The position numbers and the translations under genes were made by a program. The notes under the pieces were generated by a model that did no database searches, was not told where the DNA came from, and saw only the letters and a program-made list of their open reading frames with translations. From Rhodospirillaceae bacterium (GTDB lineage Bacteria; Pseudomonadota; Alphaproteobacteria; Kiloniellales; DSM-21159), in NCBI GenBank assembly GCA_006969625.1, contig CP030885.1, positions 1,674,001 through 1,738,000 of the forward strand: 64,000 nt of DNA. The letters are read 5' to 3'. Positions 24,219-33,382 of this stretch are shown here, piece by piece (the stretch's first letter is position 1; every line of letters begins with the position of its first letter).

Positions 24219-25861
24219 TCTGTGTCTCCGACTTTCGCGATGGGGCTCAGGAAATGCCGCGCTTGGGGCGGCGACGGGTCGCGATGGAGGGCCAGGACGC
24301 GGTCCTGGAGTGCACGGTCTGCGCCGGTCACGCGCTCATGGTGGCGCAGATGCCCGCTCCAGGACGCTTCGTACCAGGTCTCGACGAAGCGCTCCGGCGC
24401 TTCTGCGTCCTGCATCAGCGTCCAGCCGTAACCGCCGCCTCGGCGGCGGGCGCGGGCGAGGTCGGCCATGGCCTCCCGAAACGCAACGAGGTCGCCCGGC
24501 TCCACCCGGTAGGCGATCTGGATCATCACCGGCCCACGCTCTTCCGTTCGGTCCAGGGCGACGATCGGCTCCGGCCAGTGCATGGACGGGGCAAGGTCGA
24601 GCTCTTCGCCTTGTCCCAGCTTCGCCCACCAGGTCAGCGGAATGAACGTCAGCGCGCCGGCAGCCGCGATCAGGAGGGCGGCGGAAATCCCCGCACTGCT
24701 TGCGATCTGGCCCCAGATCAGGCTGCCGCCCGCCATGGCGCCGAAAAACACGGTCAGAAAGATCGACAGTCCCCGCGCCCGCACCCAATCCGGTAACGCG
24801 GTCTGCGCCGAGACATGGAGGCTCGACAAGACCGCGATCCAGCTCACGCCCGCCAACGCCGACGCCGCCGCGGCGACGGCGGGATCCGGGACGACGGCGA
24901 AGGCGGCGAGCACCAAAGCGGTGCCCAGCGTGCCCGCCGCCACGGTCCGGTCGGGCCCGAGCCGCCTGCGGATCGCCGGCAGGATCAGCGCACCGGCTAC
25001 GGCGCCCGCGCCGACAGAGGCGAGGAGAATGCCGTAGAGCGTCGGGCCGCCGCCCAGCACCTGGCGGGCAATCAGGGGCAGCATCGCCCAATAGGCGCTG
25101 GCGAAGGCGAAGAAGGCCGCCGCGCGGATCAGCGTCGCCTTGAGCGGCGAGCTGTTCATGGCGTAGCGCAGGCCCGCCGAGATTGCGCCACCGACATGTT
25201 CCGGTGGCAGACGGCGGCTTGGCGCCTCGGGCGGCGACCACCACCACAGCGCCGCGAGAATCACGGCGAAGCTCGCCGCGTTCAACGCGAAAGGCGACCA
25301 GATGCCGAGGGCGACGATCAGGAAGCCCGCCAGCGCCGGGCCGATCGCGCGGCTGACGTTGATCCCCATGGAATTGAGCGCGATGGCCGCAGGCAACTCC
25401 GGTCGCGGTACGAGTTTCGGCACGATGGCCTGCCAAGCCGGCGCCATGAAGGCCGCCCCCGTCCCGAGCAGGAATGCGAAGACCAACAGCAACGACGGCG
25501 TCATCGCGTCCAAGGTCACCACGAACGCCAGCGCGGTCGCCGTGACGCCAAGCAGCGCGTTGACGACCAGCAGCATCCGCCGCCGGTCGACGATGTCGGC
25601 GACGGCGCCGGCGAGCAGCGCGAACAGGAATACTGGTAGCGTCGTCGCCGCTTGCACGCCAGCCACCACGAGGGGCGACGGCGAGAGCTCCGTCATCAGC
25701 CAGCCGGCGCCGACGTCGTTCATCCAGGTACCGACATTCGAGACCACCGTCGCCGTCCAGAGTACGGCAAACGGTGCATGGCCGAACGGCGTCCAGGCGC
25801 CGGGCGCCGTGCCCTTCTCCCGGGTCCGGTTCGTCTTGTTGGCGGTCTCGGCCGTCGTCAC
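24215..25861 (-). CDS. MFS transporter with C-terminal antibiotic-biosynthesis-monooxygenase-like domain
   Basis: A protein of about 548 residues starting at GTG (VTTAETANK) 2 bp after the amidohydrolase stop. About twelve hydrophobic segments resemble the EntS/DUF894-type exporters (FAVLWTATVVSNVGTWMNDV, VSRAIGPALAGFLIVALG). The last ~95 residues (IQIAYRVEPGDLVAFREAMA, RFVETWYEASWSGHLRHHER) form a dimeric alpha-beta-barrel domain like ABM proteins, located in the cytoplasm. The stop overlaps the first XapX start. It is probably an exporter for a product or substrate of this operon. Confidence 0.82.
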   Translation of the reverse strand: MTTAETANKTNRTREKGTAPGAWTPFGHAPFAVLWTATVVSNVGTWMNDVGAGWLMTELSPSPLVVAGVQAATTLPVFLFALLAGAVADIVDRRRMLLVVNALLGVTATALAFVVTLDAMTPSLLLVFAFLLGTGAAFMAPAWQAIVPKLVPRPELPAAIALNSMGINVSRAIGPALAGFLIVALGIWSPFALNAASFAVILAALWWWSPPEAPSRRLPPEHVGGAISAGLRYAMNSSPLKATLIRAAAFFAFASAYWAMLPLIARQVLGGGPTLYGILLASVGAGAVAGALILPAIRRRLGPDRTVAAGTLGTALVLAAFAVVPDPAVAAAASALAGVSWIAVLSSLHVSAQTALPDWVRARGLSIFLTVFFGAMAGGSLIWGQIASSAGISAALLIAAAGALTFIPLTWWAKLGQGEELDLAPSMHWPEPIVALDRTEERGPVMIQIAYRVEPGDLVAFREAMADLARARRRGGGYGWTLMQDAEAPERFVETWYEASWSGHLRHHERVTGADRALQDRVLALHRDPSPPQARHFLSPIAKVGDTE

Positions 25862-25863
25862 GA

Positions 25864-27837
25864 TCACACCGCGAAGCAGGAGCAGCCGAGCGCGCCCCAG
25901 AAGGCCCGCTTGGCGCTGTCGGCGATCGGCAGCGGCGTTGTCCAAGCGATCTGGTGGTTGTGGCCGTGGACGCCACAGCCATGCGCGCATCCGTCCTCGC
26001 AGGCGCGTGCATAGTGGGGCGCCGGCGCCGCCGCGGCTGCCGTGCGCATGCCAGGCGAGTCGAAGGACCCGACCGGTGTCCAGGAGGGGCTTGCCGGCGG
26101 CAGCGGCGGATCGAAGGAGGCGAACTCCTCGGCAGCGTAGACGACCTTCCCGCCGACAAGGGTCAGCACCGAAGAGAGGCCTCGGATCTCCGCTGCGGGA
26201 ACCGTCATGTAGTCCGCCGACAGCACGGCGAGATCCGCATACATGCCGGGCGCGAGCACGCCCTTCACGTCCTGCTCGCCGGAGAACCACGCCGAGCCGT
26301 GGGTGTAGAGCCGCAGCGCCGTCTGGCGGTCGAGGGTTTTCGCTTCGGGATAGAGCTTGAGCCCGCCCAGCGTCTTGCCGGTGGTCAGCCAGTAGAGCCC
26401 GACCCAGGGGTCGTAGGAGGCGACGCGGGTCGCGTCGGTGCCCATGCCCACGGGCACATCCATCTCGAGCATCTTCGCCACCGGCGGGGTCGCCTCGACG
26501 GCTTTCTCGCCGTAACGGTCGACGAAGTACTCGCCCTGGAAGGCCATGCGGTGCTGCACCGCGATGCCGCCGCCGAGGGCCTTGATCCGCTCGATGTTCC
26601 GTTCCGAGATCGTCTCCGCATGGTCGATGATGAAGCGCGTCTCGAAGGGTTGCCGTCCGTTCACCCGTTCGAAGACGGTCAGGAACCGGTCGATGGTCTC
26701 GTCGTAGGTGGCATGGATGCGAAACGGCCATTTGTTGGCGGCGAGGAGCTCGACGATCCCTTCGAGTTCCGCCTCCATGGTCGGATCGGGGCTCGGGCGC
26801 GGCTCGAGGAAATTCTCGAAATCCGCCGCCGACCAGGTGAGGTTTTCGCCAGCGCCGTTCATGCGCAGCATCGCATCGCCGGCGCCGGGCTCGGTCATGG
26901 CGACCCAGCGCTCGTAATCCGTCAGCTCCTCGCCCGGCGTCTGGGCGAACAGGTTGTAGGCAATACGCACGGTGAGCTGATCGTCGTCGTGCAGCCGCTG
27001 GATAACGTGGTAGTCGTCGGGGAAATTCTGACCTCCGCCGCCGGCGTCGATGACCGAGGTGATACCGAGGCGATTCATCTCGCGCATGTAGTGGCGTGTG
27101 GAGTTGACTTGCTCCTCGACCGGCAGCTTCGGACCCTGCGCCAGGGTCGAGTAGAGGATCAGTGCGGAGGGCTTGGCGATCAGCATGCCCGTGGGCTGGC
27201 CGTTCGCGTCCTTCTCGATCAGTCCGCCCGGCGGGTTCGGCGTGTCCGCGGCGATGCCCAGCGCCTTGAGCGCGGCGCGATTGAGGAGCGCGCGAGCGTA
27301 AAGATGCAGGATGAAGACTGGGGTGTCGGGCGCGGCGGCATTGATCTCCTCGAGCGTTGGCATGCGCCGCTCCGCGAACTGAAACTCCGACCAGCCGCCG
27401 ATGATTCGCACCCATTGTGGCGCCGGCGTACGCTCCGCCTGGTCCTTCAGCATCCGGAGCGCATCGGCCAGCGACGGTACGTTCTCCCAGCGCAGCTCCA
27501 TGTTGTAGTTGAGGCCGCCGCGGATCAGGTGCGTGTGGCTGTCATTGAGGCCGGGGATCGCCCGCCGGCCGCCGAGATCGACGACCTGCGTGCGCTCGTC
27601 CGCCAGGGCGTGGATTTCGGCCTCGGTGCCGGACGCCAGAATGCGTCCGTCCTTGATCGCCAGCGCATCCACCTCGGGCGCGGTGCGGTCGAGGGTGGTG
27701 ATCCGTCCGTTGACCAGAATCAGGTCCGCCATCACGTCAACCTCCTGTTGCTGGGTGTTCGCAACGCCTGGACCGAACACGGCGAGGCCCGCCGCCGCGC
27801 TCGCCCCTTGCAGCGTCTTTCTTCGCGTCAGGCGCAT
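25864..27837 (-). CDS. Tat-exported metal-dependent amidohydrolase (YtcJ-like)
   Basis: A 657-residue enzyme. A twin-arginine signal (TRRKTLQGASAAAGLAVFG) predicts export to the periplasm. The amidohydrolase_3 core has metal ligands in IPGLNDSHTHLIRGG, RIHATYDETIDRF and FIIDHAE, and an Asp in VGMGTDATRVASYDPWVG. An unusual tail of about 60 residues ends with CEDGCAHGCGVHGHNH and a terminal GALGCSCFAV, both rich in Cys/His and possibly metal-binding. The gene lies 17 bp after the SDR gene. The substrate, an N-acyl or cyclic amide, is unknown. Confidence 0.85.
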   Translation of the reverse strand: MRLTRRKTLQGASAAAGLAVFGPGVANTQQQEVDVMADLILVNGRITTLDRTAPEVDALAIKDGRILASGTEAEIHALADERTQVVDLGGRRAIPGLNDSHTHLIRGGLNYNMELRWENVPSLADALRMLKDQAERTPAPQWVRIIGGWSEFQFAERRMPTLEEINAAAPDTPVFILHLYARALLNRAALKALGIAADTPNPPGGLIEKDANGQPTGMLIAKPSALILYSTLAQGPKLPVEEQVNSTRHYMREMNRLGITSVIDAGGGGQNFPDDYHVIQRLHDDDQLTVRIAYNLFAQTPGEELTDYERWVAMTEPGAGDAMLRMNGAGENLTWSAADFENFLEPRPSPDPTMEAELEGIVELLAANKWPFRIHATYDETIDRFLTVFERVNGRQPFETRFIIDHAETISERNIERIKALGGGIAVQHRMAFQGEYFVDRYGEKAVEATPPVAKMLEMDVPVGMGTDATRVASYDPWVGLYWLTTGKTLGGLKLYPEAKTLDRQTALRLYTHGSAWFSGEQDVKGVLAPGMYADLAVLSADYMTVPAAEIRGLSSVLTLVGGKVVYAAEEFASFDPPLPPASPSWTPVGSFDSPGMRTAAAAAPAPHYARACEDGCAHGCGVHGHNHQIAWTTPLPIADSAKRAFWGALGCSCFAV

Positions 27838-27854
27838 GGCACACCCCCTTCCTC

Positions 27855-28601
27855 CTAGAGTTCGGACATCCCGCCATCGACGACATACTCCGAGCCCGTC
27901 ACGTAGCTCGCTTCGTCGGACAGCAGGAACGCGGCGACGGCTGCGACCTCTTCGGGCGTGCCGAAGCGGCCGAGCGGCACTTGCGACAGGATCATTTCGC
28001 CCATTCCGGCAATCTGCTCCTCACTCAGGCCCGTGCGGGCGAAGAAGCCGGTCCCGATGGGGCCGGGGCTTACGGCATTCACGCGAATGCCGCGCGGCGC
28101 GAACTCCCGCGCAAGGGCCCGAACCAGAGACCGGGCACCGCCCTTCGCGGCGCTGTAGACCGCCGCCTGCGGCAAGCCCATGACATTCACGACGGAGGTG
28201 GTCACCAGAAGGGCGCCGCCGTCCTGCAGGATCGGGGCCAGACACCGCGCCTGCAGCACGGGGGCCCTGACCAGCACGTTGAAGTGCGCATCGAACTCGG
28301 ACGCATCGACGTCCTGCAGAGCGTGGAAGCGGCCAAACCCGGCATTCAGGTAGGCGGCGTGGAGCCGCCGGCCGTCGCGGCCGACGGCTTCCGCTAGCGT
28401 CTCCGCCGAATGCGGGTCGGCGGCGTCGTTGAGCAGGAGTTCCGCGCCCGGCAGATCGGACTTCGCGCTCTCCAGACTGGACGAGCGGCTGCCCGTGACG
28501 AGCAGTTGTGCGCCTTCGGCGGCCAGGCGCTTGGCCGTTGCCAGGCCGATGCCGCTGGTGCCGCCCGTGACCAGAACGAGTTTGTCTGCAAAACGGCTCA
28601 T
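27855..28601 (-). CDS. Short-chain dehydrogenase/reductase
   Basis: A 248-residue SDR. It has a TGGTSGIG cofactor motif (residues about 12-19), NAG in LNAGFGRFHAL, a catalytic Ser in TTSVVNV, and YSAAK for Tyr/Lys. The C-terminal YVTGSEYVVDGGMSEL is standard. It is upstream of the Tat amidohydrolase and downstream of the isochorismatase-like gene (84-bp gap), so it is a probable oxidoreductase step of the same pathway. Confidence 0.9.
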   Translation of the reverse strand: MSRFADKLVLVTGGTSGIGLATAKRLAAEGAQLLVTGSRSSSLESAKSDLPGAELLLNDAADPHSAETLAEAVGRDGRRLHAAYLNAGFGRFHALQDVDASEFDAHFNVLVRAPVLQARCLAPILQDGGALLVTTSVVNVMGLPQAAVYSAAKGGARSLVRALAREFAPRGIRVNAVSPGPIGTGFFARTGLSEEQIAGMGEMILSQVPLGRFGTPEEVAAVAAFLLSDEASYVTGSEYVVDGGMSEL

Positions 28602-28685
28602 GAGATCCGTCCTTCGCGGGCTCGGGTGCCGCCGGGCTGGCCGGCGCCCCGAGGAAAGTTTCGGGAGTTCGGTCGCGCTGACCGG

Positions 28686-29387
28686 TTACTGCGCGGCTGC
28701 CGCACGGGTGCCGGCCGGGACAGGATCGAGGCGCGGTCCGTGGTCGACCCGCTCGGGCGCCTTGTGGACGTGGGTGTAGGCGTAGTCGACGCCCATGCCG
28801 TAGGCGCCGCCATGTTCGCGGATGATGTCCATGAGGCCGTCATAGGTGTCGCGGCGCGCCCAATCACGCTGCCACTCCAGCATGGTTTGAATGGTGGTGA
28901 GGGGAACCACACCCGCCTGCTCCATGCGGGTCATCGCGGCATCCTGAGCAAGCGGCGACGTATCGCCGGACGCATCGCCGACCATAAAGATGTCGTAGCC
29001 GCCCTCTGCCATGGCGGAGAACGCGAACATGCTGTTGCAGATGCCGGTCCACAGGCCGGAAACGATAACCTTCTTGCGGCCCGCCTTGGCGAGTGCGTCG
29101 CGCACCTTCTGGTCGTCCCAAGAATTCATCGAAGTGCGTTCGAGGATCGGGTGATCGGGGAAGACGGCCAGCAGCTCCGGATAGGTGTGCCCGGAGAAGG
29201 CGTCGGTTTCGACGGTGGTGATCGTGGTCGGGATGTCGAAAAGCTTGGCCGCCTTGGCGAGCGCCACGGTGTTGTTCTTCAGGGTTTGCCGGTCGATCGA
29301 CGCCACGCCGAAGGCCATCTGCGGCTGGTGGTCGATGAAGATGATCTGGCTGTTCTCGGGGGTGAGGATTTCGGGCTTGGTGGTCAT
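28686..29387 (-). CDS. Isochorismatase-fold cysteine hydrolase (YcaC-like)
   Basis: A 233-residue hydrolase starting at MTTKPEILTPENSQ; earlier in-frame residues look non-coding. The isochorismatase-like fold carries Asp in IIFIDHQPQMAFG, a lysine in AKAGRKKVIVSG and the nucleophilic Cys in GLWTGICNSM. YcaC-type enzymes hydrolyse amides or similar bonds, though their substrates are mostly unknown. It is the first gene of a seven-gene minus-strand run and is divergent from an HxlR regulator. Confidence 0.85.
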   Translation of the reverse strand: MTTKPEILTPENSQIIFIDHQPQMAFGVASIDRQTLKNNTVALAKAAKLFDIPTTITTVETDAFSGHTYPELLAVFPDHPILERTSMNSWDDQKVRDALAKAGRKKVIVSGLWTGICNSMFAFSAMAEGGYDIFMVGDASGDTSPLAQDAAMTRMEQAGVVPLTTIQTMLEWQRDWARRDTYDGLMDIIREHGGAYGMGVDYAYTHVHKAPERVDHGPRLDPVPAGTRAAAAQ

Positions 29388-29535
29388 CAGGATCCATCTC
29401 CTTGGTGTGATGCAAAGGGACACGGGTGTTTGAGCAGAAGCGATCTCCGATGTGCCGTGGAATGGCGCCACCGACCGATGGTCAGCGTGCTACGATCCTG
29501 AGTAAAGTAGGCACAGATCGGTAAGCAGGGTGCGC

Positions 29536-29871
29536 ATGGTAAGCGAAGACAGAAGCAACGATGCGGGGATCCCTAAGGGTTGCCCGCTCGATCGCGTGTT
29601 TCGCCTTCTCTCGGGCGAGTGGACGACGCACATCCTGTGGGTATTGAGCAGCAACGGGCCGACCCGGCACGGCGAGTTGAAGCGTCTTGTCGAAGGGATC
29701 TCCTCGAAGGTGCTGACCGACCGGCTGCGCATGCTCGAGGCGGAGAAGATCGTCTTTCGCGATTACGAGCCGACCGTGCCGCCCAAGGTCACCTACGGCC
29801 TGACGGACGAAGGTCGCGAACTCGACGGCGCCCTGCGTGCGATGCAGGAGGTCGCGCAGCGCTGGCGGTAG
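29536..29871 (+). CDS. HxlR-family transcriptional regulator
   Basis: A 111-residue winged-helix protein starting at ATG; an in-frame GTG lies 6 bp upstream. Conserved Cys16 in GIPKGCPLDRVFRLLSGEW is the sensor position in many HxlR proteins that detect quinones or electrophiles. The DNA-binding part carries RHGELKRLVEGISSKVLTDR. It is divergent from the isochorismatase-like gene by about 150 bp and is the most likely regulator of the 22429-29387 operon. Confidence 0.88.
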   Translation: MVSEDRSNDAGIPKGCPLDRVFRLLSGEWTTHILWVLSSNGPTRHGELKRLVEGISSKVLTDRLRMLEAEKIVFRDYEPTVPPKVTYGLTDEGRELDGALRAMQEVAQRWR

Positions 29872-30402
29872 AGGCGATCCGCGCCGACTGCGTAAGGGTT
29901 TGCGCCAACTCCGAGCCAACGCCCTCGGGTTGCCCGGAACGGCCGCGGTCGTCTTCGCGCCTCCGCCTAGGTTCACTGCCATCGACTTCGTCCTTTGCCG
30001 CGTTCGATGTCGGGCCAGGTCGGGCATCCGTCACGGCCCCACATCCGCCCGGCCGTCGTGAGCGCAAGTTATGGTCAGCGCAGTGCCTGGTCTTACGAAT
30101 TGTCTCGCGCTCTTGGAGATTCCTGATCGCGCCGACTTTTCCCGCCGAAGATCTCGGCGGCGACTGCGGCATTTCTTTGTGCCCATGCCGCGCCGGCAGG
30201 GCGATCAGGGCAAGATCTCGGGAATATTGGGCTTTTCAGCCCTGCGTAGCCGTGCAAGAATCCGTTATTCTAAGACAAATGCGTTTGCTACGAATCGGAT
30301 AAGGCGAGGGGCGCTACGAATCTCGCGGGGTCGCGCGACTGCTTGGCACCGACGGTTTGCGGGTTTCCGTGGCGCGGCACTTGAGCGACGGGAGGCTGAG
30401 AA
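29872..30402. other. Intergenic region, 531 bp
   Basis: Lies between the HxlR gene and an AraC gene, both plus strand. All six frames give low-complexity, arginine- and proline-rich translations without motifs. No repeat or hairpin stands out. It presumably contains the AraC gene's promoter. Confidence 0.4.
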
Positions 30403-31299
30403 TTGATGCAGAAAGACGAACTCGTGCCGAGCCACTTCATGGATTGTGGAAGGGACGAAGGCCTCGTCCTGGCGGCGTGTTCGGGTCTGGACCATTCGGC
30501 GTCCTTGAAGCTCGCACGTTGGCACGGGTCTATGGACGGCGCATCGAAAACGGCGTCGACAGACTATCATACGATCACGCATCACAACGGCGGTGGAACT
30601 GCCCACCGTATGGACCGCAAGGCGGCGCCGGCGCGTGCCCGTTCAATCACGCTGATGCCCGACTACGCGCCGTCGAAGTGGGTGTCTGACCATAATCTGA
30701 CCTTCACCCATTTCTATCTCGACAGCGCATTCGTTGCTTCGATCTACGCCGGGATGTTCGGTCGCGAGATGGAACCGGACGCGTTCCTGGCGGTCGAAGG
30801 TTGCCCGGACGTCCAGACGAGCGACCTGCTCGAACTCTGCGCCTATGAGTGCCTGGGAGACGCAGACATCAAGCAGCTCAAGCTCGACGGCTGGGCGGTC
30901 GTGCTGACCGAGAAGATCCTGCGCACGCGGTCGACCTATGCGAACGCCTTCGTCGAACGCGCACCGCATGTGCTCGACGGCCCGCGGCAGGCCGATCTGG
31001 TCGCCTTCATCGAGGAAAGCCTGGACGAGAACATATGCCTGGAACAGCTCTCCCGGGTGGCGGGCATGAACACCTATGGGTTCAGCAGGGCCTTTAGAGC
31101 GGCGACCGGCAAGTCCCCTTATCAATACGTGCTCGAACGGCGGGTCGTCCGCGCACGGACGTTGCTCGAAGCGGGAAACGATACGATCGCCGACATCGCA
31201 TATCAGTGCGGCTTCTCCTCGCAGCAGCACATGACGAATACCTTCTCGAAGATGCTCGGCGTCACACCGGGAAAGTACCGGAAGGACAGGTTGAGCTGA
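30403..31299 (+). CDS. AraC-family transcriptional regulator
   Basis: A 298-residue protein. The C-terminal 100 residues carry the two-helix AraC domain: ICLEQLSRVAGMNTYGFSRA, then SPYQYVLERRVVRARTLLE, and DTIADIAYQCGFSSQQHMTN, ending TPGKYRKDRLS. The N-terminal 190 residues show no recognised sensor fold. It may regulate the molybdoenzyme cluster that begins at 32154, but no operator was identified. Confidence 0.87.
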   Translation: MMQKDELVPSHFMDCGRDEGLVLAACSGLDHSASLKLARWHGSMDGASKTASTDYHTITHHNGGGTAHRMDRKAAPARARSITLMPDYAPSKWVSDHNLTFTHFYLDSAFVASIYAGMFGREMEPDAFLAVEGCPDVQTSDLLELCAYECLGDADIKQLKLDGWAVVLTEKILRTRSTYANAFVERAPHVLDGPRQADLVAFIEESLDENICLEQLSRVAGMNTYGFSRAFRAATGKSPYQYVLERRVVRARTLLEAGNDTIADIAYQCGFSSQQHMTNTFSKMLGVTPGKYRKDRLS

Positions 31300-31365
31300 T
31301 ACTTGTCTCGGGATCGGTTTGCGAGAGCGCGGCAACTCGCTCCACCGAGAGACGGTATTCGACCT

Positions 31366-31824
31366 TCAGTTCGCCGCCTCGCTCGCTCCGGGCAGTTGGT
31401 TCTTGAGCGCCATTGCCCACTTTGCGTTCGTCTCGTTGATTTCCGTAAGCAATTCGTCAAGTCCCGGCACGTCCTGGACGGGGAGAATCGCGAGCAGAAA
31501 ACCGACATCCCGCATGATCTGCTCGTGCCCCTCGATCAAACCAGGCAAATTGCCCGGCGCGGTACAGGATGCGTCGGCCGGTACCGAGGAGTGCGCCCGC
31601 AGGTCATTCAAGGAAACCGGCAGCTCGCCCCCGAGCCGATGGACCATCGCGCACAAGAGCTCGCATTGGGCGAAAGTTTCGTCGCAGTCCCTGACCAGCA
31701 GCTCGCGAAAGCCGTTCCCGCTCGCCGCAATCGCAAACGCGCCAAGTCGTGCGCGCATGGCAAGGACGACGGCGCTCGCGAAGAGTTTGACGAGCGACGG
31801 GATCACGACCTTTCTTTCGGGCAT
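31366..31824 (-). CDS. Divergent Dps/ferritin-like protein lacking ferroxidase histidines
   Basis: A 152-residue protein from MPERKVVIPSL. Its helical pattern aligns with Dps-type proteins: LVKLFASAVVLAMRARLGAF at the first helix, NGFRELLVRDCDETFAQCEL, an LGGELPVSLNDL linker and a C-terminal EGHEQIMRDVGFLLA helix. In Dps the HWH..GPHF..H..DE site binds iron; here the His positions are replaced by hydrophobic or small residues, with only D/E kept. It could be a non-catalytic relative or a decaying gene. The fold call is from eye alignment only. Confidence 0.5.
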   Translation of the reverse strand: MPERKVVIPSLVKLFASAVVLAMRARLGAFAIAASGNGFRELLVRDCDETFAQCELLCAMVHRLGGELPVSLNDLRAHSSVPADASCTAPGNLPGLIEGHEQIMRDVGFLLAILPVQDVPGLDELLTEINETNAKWAMALKNQLPGASEAAN

Positions 31825-32153
31825 CAATGCGTCCTGGTCTCGCCATCGGCCGGGTCGGCTTGGCATGATTGGAACCGCGATATTCAGTTGTGAGGCGATG
31901 CCACCGACGGCAGGACGATAAAGATCGCGATTCTGAATTTCTTATAGATTCTTGAACGCTCGCCGGCCAGCGTCCGCGATTTCTGAGACGCAAGATCGGT
32001 GAACGCGCCAGTGCGCGTAATACGGCCCGTACCCGCCAAAGCTAATAGCGTAATGGCCCAACTCCGAACGTTGGGAACGAGCGGGCTGGGAGCGAACTGG
32101 AGCCCGGGTCTGCACGCTTTCGGATCTTCCAGAAACGAAAAGGGGCATACTCG
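31825..32153. other. Intergenic region, 329 bp, with divergent promoters
   Basis: Holds the upstream regions of the Dps-like gene (minus) and the exported protein gene (plus). GAAACGAAAAGGGGC just before 32154 contains a possible ribosome binding site. No strong repeats or additional ORF were recognised. Confidence 0.4.
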
Positions 32154-33380
32154 ATGAGACGACACGTCAACTTTCTGGCGGCTGGCGCCACTGCACTGGC
32201 ATTGAGTGCGATGTTCGCAGGGACGGCGCTGTCCCAAGCACCGCTACGTTCCGCCGGAGCGATGGATTTCGGCCCCGACGGCACGCTGTTTGTGGGAGAC
32301 ACCTACGGCGGGAAGGTGGTGGCCTTCGACGTGTCCGGGATCCTGTCCGACCAATCCGACTATGTCCTCGGCCGGGCCGAGACGTTCGAGGGCCGTACGA
32401 TCGTCGAAGACCTGCGGGCCGAGCTCGGCGCTCTCGTGGCGGCCCCGGCGGACCAGATCGGCGTCAACGACGTAACCGTCCATGCGCCGACCGGCCAGAT
32501 CTTCCTGTCGGGACATCGCGGGCTGGGACCGGACACTCTTCCCTTCGTGGCGACGGTGAACCACGGGGTTCTAAGCGTTCTCGACCTTGACGCGCTCGCG
32601 AGCTCGGCCCACGAGTTGCAGAGCCCGGTCGCCGAGGCGTCGCTGGAATTCGGCCAGTCGACCCGCAGCTACGCCATCACGGACGTCGATTATTACGACG
32701 GAGAGATCTTCGTCGCCGGCGTCTCCGGCGAGAGCTTCGACTCCACCCTCCGACGCATCGCCTATCCGTTCGATGGAACGGATGCGGCCGAGACCCAGAT
32801 CGAGATTTGGCACGCTGTCCATGCGCAGTGGGAAACCCGCGCACCGATTATCGCTCAGACCATCGCCGAGATCGACGGGACACCCATGCTGGTCGCGGTC
32901 TACGCCTGCACGCCGCTCGTGCGCATCCCGCTGGCGGATCTGCAGGACGGGGCGCTGATCCGTGGTGAGACGATTGGCGAGCTGGGCTACGGCAATACGC
33001 CGATCGACGTCGTGCCGTTCACCAATCCGATGGACGGATCGCAAAACGTCCTGGTGACGCACACGCACCGGAGCGCGAACCAGATCCCGCTGACGACGAT
33101 CGCGAGCGCCGAGCCGATGCCTGTGGAGGTCGGCAACAACTTCGGTCCCGCCGGCCTGACCGGCGCACCGGTCCCGGCAGTCGGGATCGACCATCTTGCG
33201 ATGATTGACGAAGGCTGGGCGGTCGTCGTGCGCCCCGATCCGCTGGATCCGCAGACCCTGCAGCTTCACACCGTGCTCTCGCCGTTCTTTTTCGACCGTG
33301 CCGATCACATGGTGGAAATGAACTGGCCCGGCGCGGCCGATCCCTTCGGCTACCGGCAATATCCTGCGCTGGATCTGTGA
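32154..33380 (+). CDS. Exported protein of unknown function, beta-propeller-like
   Basis: A 408-residue protein with a Sec-type signal (MRRHVNFLAAGATALALSAM, likely cleaved near ALSQA). The mature part has repeated blade-like stretches such as AMDFGPDGTLFVGDTYGG and NDVTVHAPTGQIFLSGHRG, then ITDVDYYDGEIFVAGVSGE, resembling SMP-30/NHL-type propellers. Three His appear in the repeats but no clear active site. It is the first gene of a run leading to a periplasmic-type molybdoenzyme. Confidence 0.6.
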   Translation: MRRHVNFLAAGATALALSAMFAGTALSQAPLRSAGAMDFGPDGTLFVGDTYGGKVVAFDVSGILSDQSDYVLGRAETFEGRTIVEDLRAELGALVAAPADQIGVNDVTVHAPTGQIFLSGHRGLGPDTLPFVATVNHGVLSVLDLDALASSAHELQSPVAEASLEFGQSTRSYAITDVDYYDGEIFVAGVSGESFDSTLRRIAYPFDGTDAAETQIEIWHAVHAQWETRAPIIAQTIAEIDGTPMLVAVYACTPLVRIPLADLQDGALIRGETIGELGYGNTPIDVVPFTNPMDGSQNVLVTHTHRSANQIPLTTIASAEPMPVEVGNNFGPAGLTGAPVPAVGIDHLAMIDEGWAVVVRPDPLDPQTLQLHTVLSPFFFDRADHMVEMNWPGAADPFGYRQYPALDL

Positions 33381-33382
33381 TC

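Noticed and set aside
25774..27858. Open frame of about 694 codons antisense to the amidohydrolase
   Set aside because: Composition is R/A/G-biased without motifs; the opposite-strand gene has clear catalytic motifs.
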